Source: Desulfobulbaceae bacterium
GTDB taxonomy: Bacteria; Desulfobacterota; Desulfobulbia; Desulfobulbales; Desulfurivibrionaceae
Direction of reading: 5' to 3'
NCBI GenBank assembly: GCA_003517965.1
Contig: DOZO01000002.1
Location: 1-6,936, forward strand
Length of the DNA: 6,936 bases
Positions 1 to 5,997 of this stretch are shown one piece after another. The translations under genes were made by a program, and so were the position numbers. Positions within the stretch are counted from its first letter, which is position 1. Each line of letters opens with the position of its first letter. The notes under the pieces are model-generated. The model ran no database searches. It was not told where the DNA came from and saw only the letters and a program-made list of their open reading frames with translations.

Positions 1-1
1 A

Positions 2-811
2 ATCAAGAAGGCCTTGAAACAATCAGACAGCGAAGATTTCTGGGAACTTGCCCAGAGTCAGTATATCCACTCGGAAACAAAACTCTATGTTCCCCAGCTT
101 ATCGCCGCCATCATGATTGCCAAAGATCCTGAAAAATATGGGTTTACCGGCATTGATTATGACGAACAGCTGGATTATGAGACTGTCCATGTCCCTCGAG
201 GAACCCCGCTCAAGGCTGTCGCTCTGGCCTGTCATCTTCCCGAAGAGAAGATTCTCTCCCTCAACCGGCATCTGTCCAGGGCTATTACCCCGCCTTCGGA
301 AACCGATTACCCATTACGAGTTCCGCCCGGCAACAAGGATATCATCCTTAAAAATCTCCCCAGAGTGCGTCCGGTCACAATTACTGAATTCAAGACGCAT
401 GAGGTTAAACGCGGAGAAACCCTAACCACCATCCGTCGACACTACAACCTGAGCAAGACCACCCTGCTTAAAGCGAACAATCTCGAACAGGAAAGACTTT
501 CTCTGGGACAACATCTGAGAATTCCTTTTCAGACCACCGCCTACAAGTTGATTGATGAACCGCTGCATCTCGACCGGGCCAGAAACAACATCGCCTTGCT
601 TTCCATCCGCACCGAGGTGCCAGCCACCCCAGCCGAAACCAAAAAGAACCCAAGGAGCCTCAAAAAGAAAACCCCTGCAAAAGCAGGGAAAAAAGTTCTT
701 CTATCCGCAACAGGCATGAAAAAGAAACCAGCGACTACAGACAAGAAAGAAAAACCAAAAAAATCTCCGAAGCCATTGCCAAAAAAATCCGGCTCCGGCC
801 AAAAAAAATAA
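2..811 (+). CDS. mltD: MltD-like membrane-bound lytic murein transglycosylase, C-terminal part (5' truncated by window edge)
   Basis: The frame is open from the first bases, so the gene begins upstream and the catalytic SLT/lysozyme-like domain lies outside the window. The first visible residues (DFWEL, then YVPQLIAAIMIAKDPEKYGF) match the segment that ends the transglycosylase domain in MltD proteins. An MltD-type linker follows (YETVHVPRGTPL), then one LysM peptidoglycan-binding repeat at about bases 395-529 (HEVKRGETLTTI to LRIPF). Known MltD enzymes cleave the glycan strand of murein in the periplasm, forming 1,6-anhydro ends. The last 60 or so residues (from about base 625) are extremely rich in Lys, Pro and Ser. 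Such a basic tail could bind the envelope or nucleic acid, but that is inference. The apparent TTG start at base 14 is an artefact of the window edge. The family call is confident; the exact paralogue is less so. Confidence 0.85.
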   Translation: MKKALKQSDSEDFWELAQSQYIHSETKLYVPQLIAAIMIAKDPEKYGFTGIDYDEQLDYETVHVPRGTPLKAVALACHLPEEKILSLNRHLSRAITPPSETDYPLRVPPGNKDIILKNLPRVRPVTITEFKTHEVKRGETLTTIRRHYNLSKTTLLKANNLEQERLSLGQHLRIPFQTTAYKLIDEPLHLDRARNNIALLSIRTEVPATPAETKKNPRSLKKKTPAKAGKKVLLSATGMKKKPATTDKKEKPKKSPKPLPKKSGSGQKK

Positions 812-818
812 AGCTGAG

Positions 819-839
819 TTGAGCAGCTTGCCTGCTCAA
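819..839 (+). terminator. possible weak terminator hairpin after the mltD-like gene
   Basis: A perfect 8-bp inverted repeat (TTGAGCAG and CTGCTCAA) with a 5-base loop begins 7 bases after the mltD-like stop codon. No T run follows, so it does not have the form of a classical intrinsic terminator. It may protect the 3' end of the mRNA or act only as an attenuating hairpin. Confidence 0.35.
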
Positions 840-900
840 ACGAAACTTATGCCCTTTGGGTATAAATCATCCCGTTAACAACCTGAGGCTTAAACAACTG

Positions 901-1719
901 ATGAACCTTAAAGGGAAAACAGCTCTTGTTCTCGGAGGAACAAAAGGGATCGGCAAGGCAATTGGCTTTGCCTTGGCCAGGGCCGGAGCAACGGTAGTTC
1001 TCACCTGCTATGATGACTGGCCCGAAGAAGCCGCCGTCATGCAACAGGAACTTGCCACTATTGACGGCGACCATCTGGCGATCAAAATCGATCTGCGCGA
1101 ACCGACCGCCATCCAAGAACTTTTTGCCACCATCAGGACGTGTTACGGCGGCCTCCAGATTCTCATCAACAATATCGAACGCGGCGGCATGCCAGTAGTA
1201 CACGGCCCTTACACCCCTGAACAATGGGAGCTGGAAATGGCCACAACCCTGCGAGCCAAGTGGTGGGTCATGCGTTCCGCCCTGCCCCTTTTGCAGGAAA
1301 ATGCCGAGTCCGCAGCCATTACTCTTTCTTCCATTGCCGGCCTTGTTGGCCGTTCCGGTCCGGCGGGCCTTATCTTTAACGATGGCTACAGCGCCGCCAA
1401 TCGCGCCATCTCCTCCTTTACGGAAACATGGGCCAGACAGGGCGCTCCCACAGTGCGGGTCAACGAATTAATGCTTGGATTTTTCGAAACCAGGCATGCC
1501 GAACAAACCCGGGGCTGGGGCTTACTCAGTACGGAGCAACAGGCCGCCATCCGCGAACATATTCTGTTGAAGCGAACCGGAAAGATCGAGGAAATCATTA
1601 CGGCAGTTTTATTTTTGTTGCAGGACGCCACTTACATGACCGGGACGGTACTGCGGATGGACGGCGGTTATGTGCTGGGCGGTGAGGAAATCATCCCCCT
1701 GCCGCCTGGGGTTACTTGA
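901..1719 (+). CDS. Divergent short-chain dehydrogenase/reductase (FabG-like SDR) lacking the catalytic Lys
   Basis: The 272-residue protein has a Rossmann fold of the classical SDR type. The cofactor loop is G12-G-T-K-G-I-G18, the NNAG-equivalent motif is N90-N-I-E, there is a Ser pair at 143-144, and the C-terminal SDR signature MTGTVLRMDGGY lies at about 246-257. Known SDRs reduce or oxidise carbonyl/hydroxyl groups with NAD(P)H using an Asn-Ser-Tyr-Lys tetrad. Here the Tyr163 motif reads YSAAN, with Asn167 in place of Lys, and Ser144 lies 19 residues before the Tyr rather than the usual 13 or so. The substrate cannot be told. I chose ATG 901 because the protein then begins as SDRs usually do (MNLKGKTALV) and a GAGG at 885-888 precedes it, although the 12-base gap is long. 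A TTG at 856 would add 15 residues without family support. The gene lies about 90 bp after mltD and converges on rnc. Confidence 0.85.
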   Translation: MNLKGKTALVLGGTKGIGKAIGFALARAGATVVLTCYDDWPEEAAVMQQELATIDGDHLAIKIDLREPTAIQELFATIRTCYGGLQILINNIERGGMPVVHGPYTPEQWELEMATTLRAKWWVMRSALPLLQENAESAAITLSSIAGLVGRSGPAGLIFNDGYSAANRAISSFTETWARQGAPTVRVNELMLGFFETRHAEQTRGWGLLSTEQQAAIREHILLKRTGKIEEIITAVLFLLQDATYMTGTVLRMDGGYVLGGEEIIPLPPGVT

Positions 1720-1766
1720 AGATCAAGGCAAGAAAAAGCCGCTTATTACAAGATTGGCAAGCTGCC

Positions 1767-2504
1767 TTACTCGGACCTGGCGAGATTCTTGAGCGCCATG
1801 GCCGCGGCCTCCTGCTCCGCCTCTTTTTTGTTCCGGGCGCTGCCCTGACCGAGAATTTCTTCCCGAAAGCGAACCGAAACATGAAAGATCTTATGATGAT
1901 CCGGCCCTTCCTCTCCCTCCAGAACATAACGAGGGCCTTCATTAAATCGCTCCTGCAAAAGCTCTTGTAGCGAACTCTTGGCGTCGGCCAGAAACATGGT
2001 CTGTTGCCGGTCTTCAAACCAGGGGTAAAAATGACGTTCGACAAATGCACTGGCCGCGACGTACCCGCCATCAATAAAAATGGCACCAGCCACAGCCTCT
2101 AAGGCACAGGAAAGGATGGAAGCTTTTTCTCGGCCAAGGTTGACTTCTTCACCCTTGCCCAACAACAGATATCTGCCCAGATCGAGATCTGTTGCCATCC
2201 GGGCCAAATGTCGCTCGTTAACCAGAGCCGCTCGCAACCTGGTCAGATCTCCCTCCCGCATCTCCGGGAAATGTCGGAAAAGCGCATGACCAACAGTGAG
2301 ATCGAGAACAGCGTCTCCCAGAAACTCCATAGTCTCGTTGTCCTTCTGCATCTGCCTGCCCTGTTCAAAAGCATAGGAGCTGTGGACCATGGCTTTCTGC
2401 AGATGGGCACGATCACAGAAATGGTAACCGAGATTTTCCTCAAGCAGGCGCAAGTCTGTCTGCGGTTGTGGTGTTTTAATTATGGTTTCGATAGTCACGA
2501 TCAA
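1767..2504 (-). CDS. rnc: Ribonuclease III
   Basis: RNase III cleaves double-stranded RNA (rRNA precursors, structured mRNAs) as a homodimer in the cytoplasm. The 245-residue length is close to the usual 220-250. The catalytic domain holds the signature NETMEFLGDAVLDL at 56-69, where E60 and D64 are metal ligands; the usual NER reads NET here. The second half of the active site is SCALEAVAGAIFIDGG at 132-147, with E136 equivalent to the essential E. coli E117. The neighbouring acidic residue (E. coli D114) is Cys133. A dsRNA-binding domain occupies roughly 172-242 and contains the expected NKKEAEQEAA stretch. The TTG at 2504 gives a plausible N-terminus, but no strong ribosome binding site is visible. 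The true start could be the GTG two codons later or another nearby codon. The gene is convergent with the SDR gene and divergent from the sulfur-carrier operon. Confidence 0.93.
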   Translation of the reverse strand: MIVTIETIIKTPQPQTDLRLLEENLGYHFCDRAHLQKAMVHSSYAFEQGRQMQKDNETMEFLGDAVLDLTVGHALFRHFPEMREGDLTRLRAALVNERHLARMATDLDLGRYLLLGKGEEVNLGREKASILSCALEAVAGAIFIDGGYVAASAFVERHFYPWFEDRQQTMFLADAKSSLQELLQERFNEGPRYVLEGEEGPDHHKIFHVSVRFREEILGQGSARNKKEAEQEAAAMALKNLARSE

Positions 2505-2631
2505 GGTACGTTTAATAATTGATAATCTGTAAGGGTGCTGAGTCTGCCGACAAAGCCATAATACTCCAGCTTATAGAAAAGGGCAACGGCTCACCCCAGC
2601 AAAGGCAAGATCAAGGATCGGCAAAAATAAA

Positions 2632-2660
2632 TGGCAATCGGTCAGACAATGGCATAAAAT
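2632..2660 (+). promoter_or_regulatory. candidate sigma-70 promoter for the sulfur-transfer operon
   Basis: TAAAAT at 2655-2660 matches the -10 consensus in five of six positions. TGGCAA at 2632-2637 lies 17 bases upstream and matches only three of six -35 positions. It is in the right place, in the 198-bp gap between divergent rnc and the sulfur-carrier gene. A second AT hexamer, TAATAT at 2669-2674, is an alternative -10. I saw no riboswitch that I could recognise in this gap. Confidence 0.35.
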
Positions 2661-2702
2661 GACGATGGTAATATCTATCAAACAGCACAAGGGAGATAAC
2701 TG

Positions 2703-2915
2703 ATGAAGTTGGCAATTAATGGCGTAACACAGGAAGTACCAGGCGACCTCCTGACGGTAATGCAGGTACTCAATAGCCAGAAAGTGGAGTCGCCGGACAT
2801 GGTGGCCGTGCAGGTCAACGGTGTCTTCGTGGCCCGTCCCCAGTATGATGATTTTGTCCTGAAAGAAAACGATGCGGTAGAATTTTTGTATTTCATGGGA
2901 GGCGGCTGCGCATGA
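2703..2915 (+). CDS. hcyS: HcyS-type (ThiS/MoaD-like) sulfur carrier protein with a Gly-Gly-Gly-Cys-Ala tail
   Basis: This 70-residue ubiquitin-fold protein of the ThiS/MoaD family starts MKLAINGVTQEV and ends FLYFMGGGCA. In the family, a C-terminal Gly-Gly is adenylated by an E1-like enzyme and converted to a thiocarboxylate that donates sulfur. In the Wolinella methionine pathway the carrier HcyS is made with a residue beyond the diglycine, which the metalloprotease HcyD removes. The tail here (G66-G67-G68-C69-A70) likewise needs trimming to expose a terminal Gly. The start is supported by AAGGGAG at 2689-2695, 7 bases before the ATG. The stop overlaps the next ATG (ATGA), so it is translationally coupled to the MetY-type gene. 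Fold and role as sulfur carrier are secure; the assignment to methionine rather than thiamine or molybdopterin synthesis comes from the neighbours. Confidence 0.82.
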   Translation: MKLAINGVTQEVPGDLLTVMQVLNSQKVESPDMVAVQVNGVFVARPQYDDFVLKENDAVEFLYFMGGGCA

Positions 2916-4147
2916 GCAGCGGTTTTGCCACCAGAGCGTTACACGGCACCGGACCGGCATCTGAGGAGACGTTCTCACCCCTGCGAACACCGATACATGA
3001 TACGGTGGCCTTCGGGTTTGACAGTGCCCAAAGTATTGCCGACGCCTTTGCTGGCCGCATACCACGCCACTCCTATTCCCGAATCAGCAACCCCACTGTG
3101 GCGGAATTTGAAAAACGGGTGCAGCAGCTTGCCGATAGCCTCGGGGTTGTGGCCCTCTCCTCCGGCATGGCCGCCATTGCCAATCTTATCATGACCCTGG
3201 CCGGTGCCGGGACCAACATTGTGGCCAGCCGCTTTCTCTTCGGCAACACCACCTCGCTATTAACCCACACCCTCGAACCTTGGGGCCTGGAAACCCGCTT
3301 CGTGGACATGACCCGGCCAGAACAGGTGGCGGCAGCCATCGACCACAATACCCGCGCAGTCTTTCTCGAAAGCATCACCAACCCCCAACTGGAGGTGGCC
3401 GATCTGGCTGCTATTGCGGCAATTAGTCACGCCAAAGGGGTGCCGCTTATTTTAGACAATACCGCTCCTACCTTTTATCTCTGCCGGGGGCAAGATTTCG
3501 GCGTGGATATCGAGGTAGTCTCCAGCACCAAATATATTTCCGGAGGCGGCACCTCAGTAGGTGGCCTGATCATCGATCACGGCCTCTTTGACTGGACTAA
3601 ATCGCCGCGTCTGGCCAGTCGAGCCGCCAAGTTCGGGCCATTCGCCCTGCTCGCCACTCTGCGTCGGGAAGCCAATCGCAACTTGGGTGCCTGTCTGTCC
3701 CCACACGCCGCCTATCTGCAAACCCTAGGGCTGGAAACCATGCCTCTGCGAATCGACCGGAGTTGCGCCTCGACCCTGGCCTTGGCCGAGTTTCTCAGGA
3801 ACCTGCCCCAGGTGCAGTCCGTCAATTATCCTGGCCTGACAGATCACCCTGCCCATGCCTTGGCTGAACGCCAGTTCGGGGGGCGCTATGGCGGCATCCT
3901 CACCTTCGATCTTGCCAGCCAGGAAGACTGCTTTACCTTTATCGACCGGCTTCACCTGATCCGTCGGGCCACTAACATCAACGACAACAAGAGCCTGGCC
4001 CTGCATCCGGCCTCAACTATTTTTAACGAGTTCACTCAGGCGGAACAGGAAATATTAGGAATCCGCCCCACAATGATCCGGCTTTCAGTGGGCCTTGAAG
4101 AAATCGGCGATCTGCAAAACGACCTTGAGCAGGCACTGATCAGTTAG
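2912..4147 (+). CDS. metY: MetY-type PLP-dependent O-acylhomoserine sulfhydrylase (Cys/Met metabolism family)
   Basis: The 411-residue protein belongs to the Cys/Met metabolism PLP enzymes. Visible motifs are YSRISNPT at 55-62, the phosphate-binding SSGMAA at 83-88, LDNT with D182 contacting the pyridine nitrogen, and the Schiff-base lysine K207 in SSTKYISGGG. The C-terminal DNKSLALHPAST contacts the substrate carboxylate in relatives. Known relatives join O-acetyl- or O-succinylhomoserine to sulfide, or to a carrier thiocarboxylate, giving homocysteine. Its fusion-like overlap with the sulfur carrier and the E1-like gene after it point to thiocarboxylate as sulfur source, as in Wolinella MetY. 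Cystathionine synthase/lyase or MetZ activity cannot be excluded from sequence alone. Its ribosome binding site, GGGAGG at 2897-2902, is made of the codons for the glycine tail of the upstream protein. Confidence 0.85.
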   Translation: MSSGFATRALHGTGPASEETFSPLRTPIHDTVAFGFDSAQSIADAFAGRIPRHSYSRISNPTVAEFEKRVQQLADSLGVVALSSGMAAIANLIMTLAGAGTNIVASRFLFGNTTSLLTHTLEPWGLETRFVDMTRPEQVAAAIDHNTRAVFLESITNPQLEVADLAAIAAISHAKGVPLILDNTAPTFYLCRGQDFGVDIEVVSSTKYISGGGTSVGGLIIDHGLFDWTKSPRLASRAAKFGPFALLATLRREANRNLGACLSPHAAYLQTLGLETMPLRIDRSCASTLALAEFLRNLPQVQSVNYPGLTDHPAHALAERQFGGRYGGILTFDLASQEDCFTFIDRLHLIRRATNINDNKSLALHPASTIFNEFTQAEQEILGIRPTMIRLSVGLEEIGDLQNDLEQALIS

Positions 4148-4181
4148 AACTGCTCGACATCAACACAAAAGGATAATAACC

Positions 4182-4988
4182 ATGAGATATTCAGAAACAC
4201 AACTTGAACGATACAGTCGCCATATCATTCTCCAGGAAGTAGGATTGGAGGGTCAGGAAAAAATCTCCGATGCCAGGGTATTGATTATCGGGGCCGGTGG
4301 GTTGGGCGCTCCTGCGGCCCTTTACCTGGCGGCGGCTGGAGTGGGGACAATAGGGATTGTGGACAATGACCGGGTGGATATTTCCAATCTCCAGCGCCAG
4401 ATCGCCCATTTCACCGAGGACGTCGGTCGGGAAAAAGTGGTGTCCGCCTCCGCCAAAATGCGGGCAATCAACCCCGACATAACTGTCCAGCCTCTTGAAA
4501 TGCTGCTCTGCGCCGATAATATCCGGGGCGTGATTCGCGATTACGACTTCGTGATTGACGGCACCGACAATTTTCCCACCAAATTCTTGGTCAACGACGC
4601 CTGTGTCATGGAGAACATCCCCTTTTCCCACGGCGGCATCCTGCGTTTCGATGGACAGACCATGACCGTGCTGCCCGGTCGTTCCGCCTGCTATCGCTGT
4701 ATCTTCCGCCAGCCGCCACCACCGGACGCAGTGCCCACCTGCTCTCAGGCCGGAGTGCTTGGCGCCATCGCCGGTATGCTCGGCACTATTCAGGCTGCGG
4801 AAGCGCTGAAACACATCCTTGGCATCGGCCAGCTTCTGACTGACTCTCTGCTGACCTTTAACGCCGCCGCCATGAATTTTCGCAAAATCCCTCTGCAACG
4901 GCAGGCAGATTGTCCGGTATGCGGCAGTAATCCCACCATCACCGAGTTAGTGGATTACGCGCAGGCCGCTTGTGCCATGAAACATTAA
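4182..4988 (+). CDS. hcyF: HcyF/ThiF/MoeB-type E1-like adenylyltransferase
   Basis: The 268-residue protein adenylates the C-terminal Gly of a ubiquitin-like sulfur carrier with ATP. The N-terminus RYSRHIILQEVGLEGQEKI is typical of ThiF/MoeB. The nucleotide-binding loop is G37-A-G-G-L-G42, followed by the acidic strand end VDNDRVDISNLQRQ at 60-73. The conserved DGTDN lies at 126-130. Two CxxC pairs (C170/C173 and C244/C247) form the structural zinc site of this family. C187 in TCSQAGVLG sits where MoeB relatives have their conserved Cys. There is no rhodanese domain, so sulfur must come from free sulfide or a separate donor such as the TusA-like protein that follows. AAAAGGA at 4167-4173 lies 8 bases before the ATG. 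The partner is inferred from operon position. Confidence 0.87.
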   Translation: MRYSETQLERYSRHIILQEVGLEGQEKISDARVLIIGAGGLGAPAALYLAAAGVGTIGIVDNDRVDISNLQRQIAHFTEDVGREKVVSASAKMRAINPDITVQPLEMLLCADNIRGVIRDYDFVIDGTDNFPTKFLVNDACVMENIPFSHGGILRFDGQTMTVLPGRSACYRCIFRQPPPPDAVPTCSQAGVLGAIAGMLGTIQAAEALKHILGIGQLLTDSLLTFNAAAMNFRKIPLQRQADCPVCGSNPTITELVDYAQAACAMKH

Positions 4989-5048
4989 GGAGTTGTCACG
5001 TATTGCAATATCCTAAGCGTTAGTAGCCTGAGCATCAATCAACACCAT

Positions 5049-5052
5049 GGAG
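5049..5052 (+). promoter_or_regulatory. ribosome binding site deciding the start of the TusA-like gene
   Basis: GGAG lies 6 bases before ATG 5059. The ATG at 5047 has no purine-rich sequence in front of it and would make this GGAG part of its own coding region. The site therefore favours the shorter product of 80 residues. Confidence 0.6.
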
Positions 5053-5058
5053 CAAGAC

Positions 5059-5301
5059 ATGGACCAGCCAATAGAAATTACGACAACCAAAAATTTACGG
5101 GGAGTCAGCTGCCCCATGAATCTGGTTTACACCAAGGTAGCCCTGGCCGCCCTTAAGTCTGGCCAGGTACTGGAAATTATCCTGGACAACGGCGCGCCGA
5201 TCAACAACGTCCCCGGATCGGTACTCAAAGAAAACCACGAAATCCTGGAGAAAAAACAACTGCCGGACGGCGCCTGGTCGGTACTGGTTCGCAAAGCTTG
5301 A
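5059..5301 (+). CDS. TusA/SirA-family sulfur-transfer protein (CPMN type)
   Basis: This 80-residue protein has the usual TusA length. The N-terminal motif LRGVSCPMN at 13-21 carries the single Cys18 that would hold a persulfide in sulfur-relay relatives. The classical motif is CPxP; here the second Pro is Asn, giving the CPMN variant I associate with TusA-like proteins of anaerobic sulfur metabolisers. The C-terminal half (GQVLEIILDNG, then NVPGSVLKENHEIL) fits the TusA beta-alpha fold. It is 70 bp after the E1-like gene and on the same strand, so it probably belongs to the operon and may deliver sulfur to the activated carrier. That role is inference. ATG 5047 would add four residues. The stop codon TGA is formed by the first three bases of the MITE-like element, so the C-terminus may have been altered by that insertion. 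Confidence 0.85.
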   Translation: MDQPIEITTTKNLRGVSCPMNLVYTKVALAALKSGQVLEIILDNGAPINNVPGSVLKENHEILEKKQLPDGAWSVLVRKA

Positions 5302-5340
5302 TGAACTCGTAACAACTCAAAAAACGCCATATTCTCGCAT

Positions 5341-5354
5341 CCGGCGAAGGCCGG
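5341..5354. repeat. REP-like hairpin inside the MITE-like element
   Basis: CCGGC, a GAAG tetraloop and GCCGG form a perfect 5-bp GC stem, followed by AATCCA. This combination is typical of repetitive extragenic palindromes in proteobacteria. Confidence 0.6.
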
Positions 5355-5385
5355 AATCCAATGTTGTCATGGAATTGCAAAATGT

Positions 5386-5413
5386 CGTCACACCGGTTTT
5401 CACCGGTGTGACG
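5386..5413. repeat. perfect 12-bp-stem hairpin inside the MITE-like element
   Basis: CGTCACACCGGT and ACCGGTGTGACG are exact reverse complements separated by TTTC. The structure is symmetrical on both strands. It could end transcription of the sulfur-transfer operon, though no T run follows it. It more likely reflects the palindromic build of the element. Confidence 0.7.
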
Positions 5414-5432
5414 AATTGTTACGAGTCCATCA

Positions 5433-5575
5433 ATATTACGCGTTTTTGCACCACGGTTTAGATCCCACAAAGAAAGCGATTGGCCTTGATGGTTGAAGTT
5501 TTGCGATGTCACCGATATTTTTTTGATCGCCCTCTGCACCTTCCATATCTCTCTCCGCACCCTGCGTTTTTCAGC
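5433..5575. other. intergenic stretch with no recognisable gene
   Basis: Between the MITE-like element and the regulator's promoter I see no credible reading frame, RNA gene or clear repeat. The open minus-strand frame that enters it from 5560 has no family features and overlaps the element. Confidence 0.5.
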
Positions 5576-5603
5576 TTGACATTGAGCAGCAACTTAATAT
5601 ATT
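5576..5603 (+). promoter_or_regulatory. strong sigma-70-like promoter of the ArsR-family gene
   Basis: TTGACA at 5576-5581 is a perfect -35 box. TATATT at 5598-5603 lies 16 bases downstream and matches the -10 consensus in five of six positions. Transcription would begin near 5610, just before the regulator gene. It is the best promoter match in the window. Confidence 0.7.
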
Positions 5604-5605
5604 AA
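5594..5605. promoter_or_regulatory. candidate operator: 12-bp AT palindrome over the -10 box
   Basis: TTAATATATTAA is a perfect palindrome that covers the -10 hexamer. A shorter inverted repeat, ATAA-4-TTAT, follows at 5609-5620. ArsR-family repressors bind AT-rich inverted repeats at their own promoters, so self-repression is plausible. The site itself is unproven, and palindromes are frequent in AT-rich DNA. Confidence 0.5.
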
Positions 5606-5653
5606 CATATAAACACTTATTTATTTTGATCGGGAAGCTTACGTTATCTTTGA

Positions 5654-5659
5654 TAGGGA
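5654..5659 (+). promoter_or_regulatory. ribosome binding site favouring TTG 5665 as the ArsR start
   Basis: TAGGGA lies 5 bases before TTG 5665. The earlier in-frame TTG codons at 5626 and 5650 lack a suitably placed purine-rich site. Confidence 0.45.
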
Positions 5660-5664
5660 CGCCG

Positions 5665-5997
5665 TTGAATACAACCGAAATACTTAAGACACAAAACGAG
5701 GTTACTCCTGGCTCTATAGTTTTCCTGGCCAAGGCATTGGCTGATGAAACTCGAGTACGGATCATCATGTCGCTTACGCATGGTCAAAAAACGGTTTCCA
5801 CCATGGTTGAGGAACTGAGCATTTCACAACCACTGGCTTCCCATCACCTCAAGGAACTCAAACGGGCGCTACTGGTGACAGTTGAACGAAGCGGCCCATT
5901 TATTTATTACGAGTTGGTCGATCCACGCATTAGAGCAATTATAACCGACCTGGATGGATTAGCAGCCAATCTGCTTGCCAATCGCACAACTTTTTAG
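5665..5997 (+). CDS. ArsR-family winged-helix transcriptional regulator without cysteines
   Basis: The 110-residue protein fits the ArsR/SmtB family, small dimeric repressors that leave DNA on binding an inducer. The dimer/first helix FLAKALADETRVRIIMSL is at about 20-37. The helix-turn-helix is TVSTMVEELSISQPLASHHLKEL at 43-65 (recognition helix SQPLASHHLKEL), and the beta-wing VTVERSGPFIYYEL is at 71-84. There is no Cys at all, so the classical ELCVC arsenic/cadmium site is absent, and no His-rich zinc pair is evident in the last helix. The signal is therefore unknown. The start is uncertain: TTG 5665 has a ribosome binding site, while TTG 5626 would add 13 residues. The gene is followed after 126 bp, on the same strand, by two apparent selenoprotein genes, its likely targets besides itself. 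Confidence 0.85.
   Translation: MNTTEILKTQNEVTPGSIVFLAKALADETRVRIIMSLTHGQKTVSTMVEELSISQPLASHHLKELKRALLVTVERSGPFIYYELVDPRIRAIITDLDGLAANLLANRTTF

Larger units (their letters stand above)
5299..5432. mobile_element. 134-bp MITE-like element with 17-bp terminal inverted repeats
   Basis: The two ends, 5299-5315 and 5416-5432, are inverted copies with one mismatch in 17 bases (core GATGAACTCGTAACAA against TTGTTACGAGTCCATC). Between them lie two perfect hairpins. No protein of transposase type is encoded, so this looks like a non-autonomous miniature element. The TIR core and the CCGGCGAAGGCCGGAATCC segment resemble dispersed intergenic repeats I associate with environmental delta-type proteobacteria. 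That similarity is from memory and needs a genome search. No obvious target-site duplication is visible. Confidence 0.7.

Noticed and set aside
1720..1766. A bidirectional terminator between the converging SDR and rnc genes
   Set aside because: Only a 4-bp stem (GGCA/TGCC) with no adjoining T run is present, too weak to call.
2505..2702. A SAM or cobalamin riboswitch ahead of the methionine operon
   Set aside because: A methionine gene set made this worth looking for, but I could not find the conserved cores or a terminator/anti-terminator arrangement in this gap.
4191..4898. A 235-residue minus-strand frame
   Set aside because: It lies wholly antisense to the well-supported E1-like gene, and its composition (many Gly and His) is that of a shadow frame.
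5225..5560. A 111-residue minus-strand frame
   Set aside because: It overlaps the TusA-like gene and the MITE-like element and has no family features.
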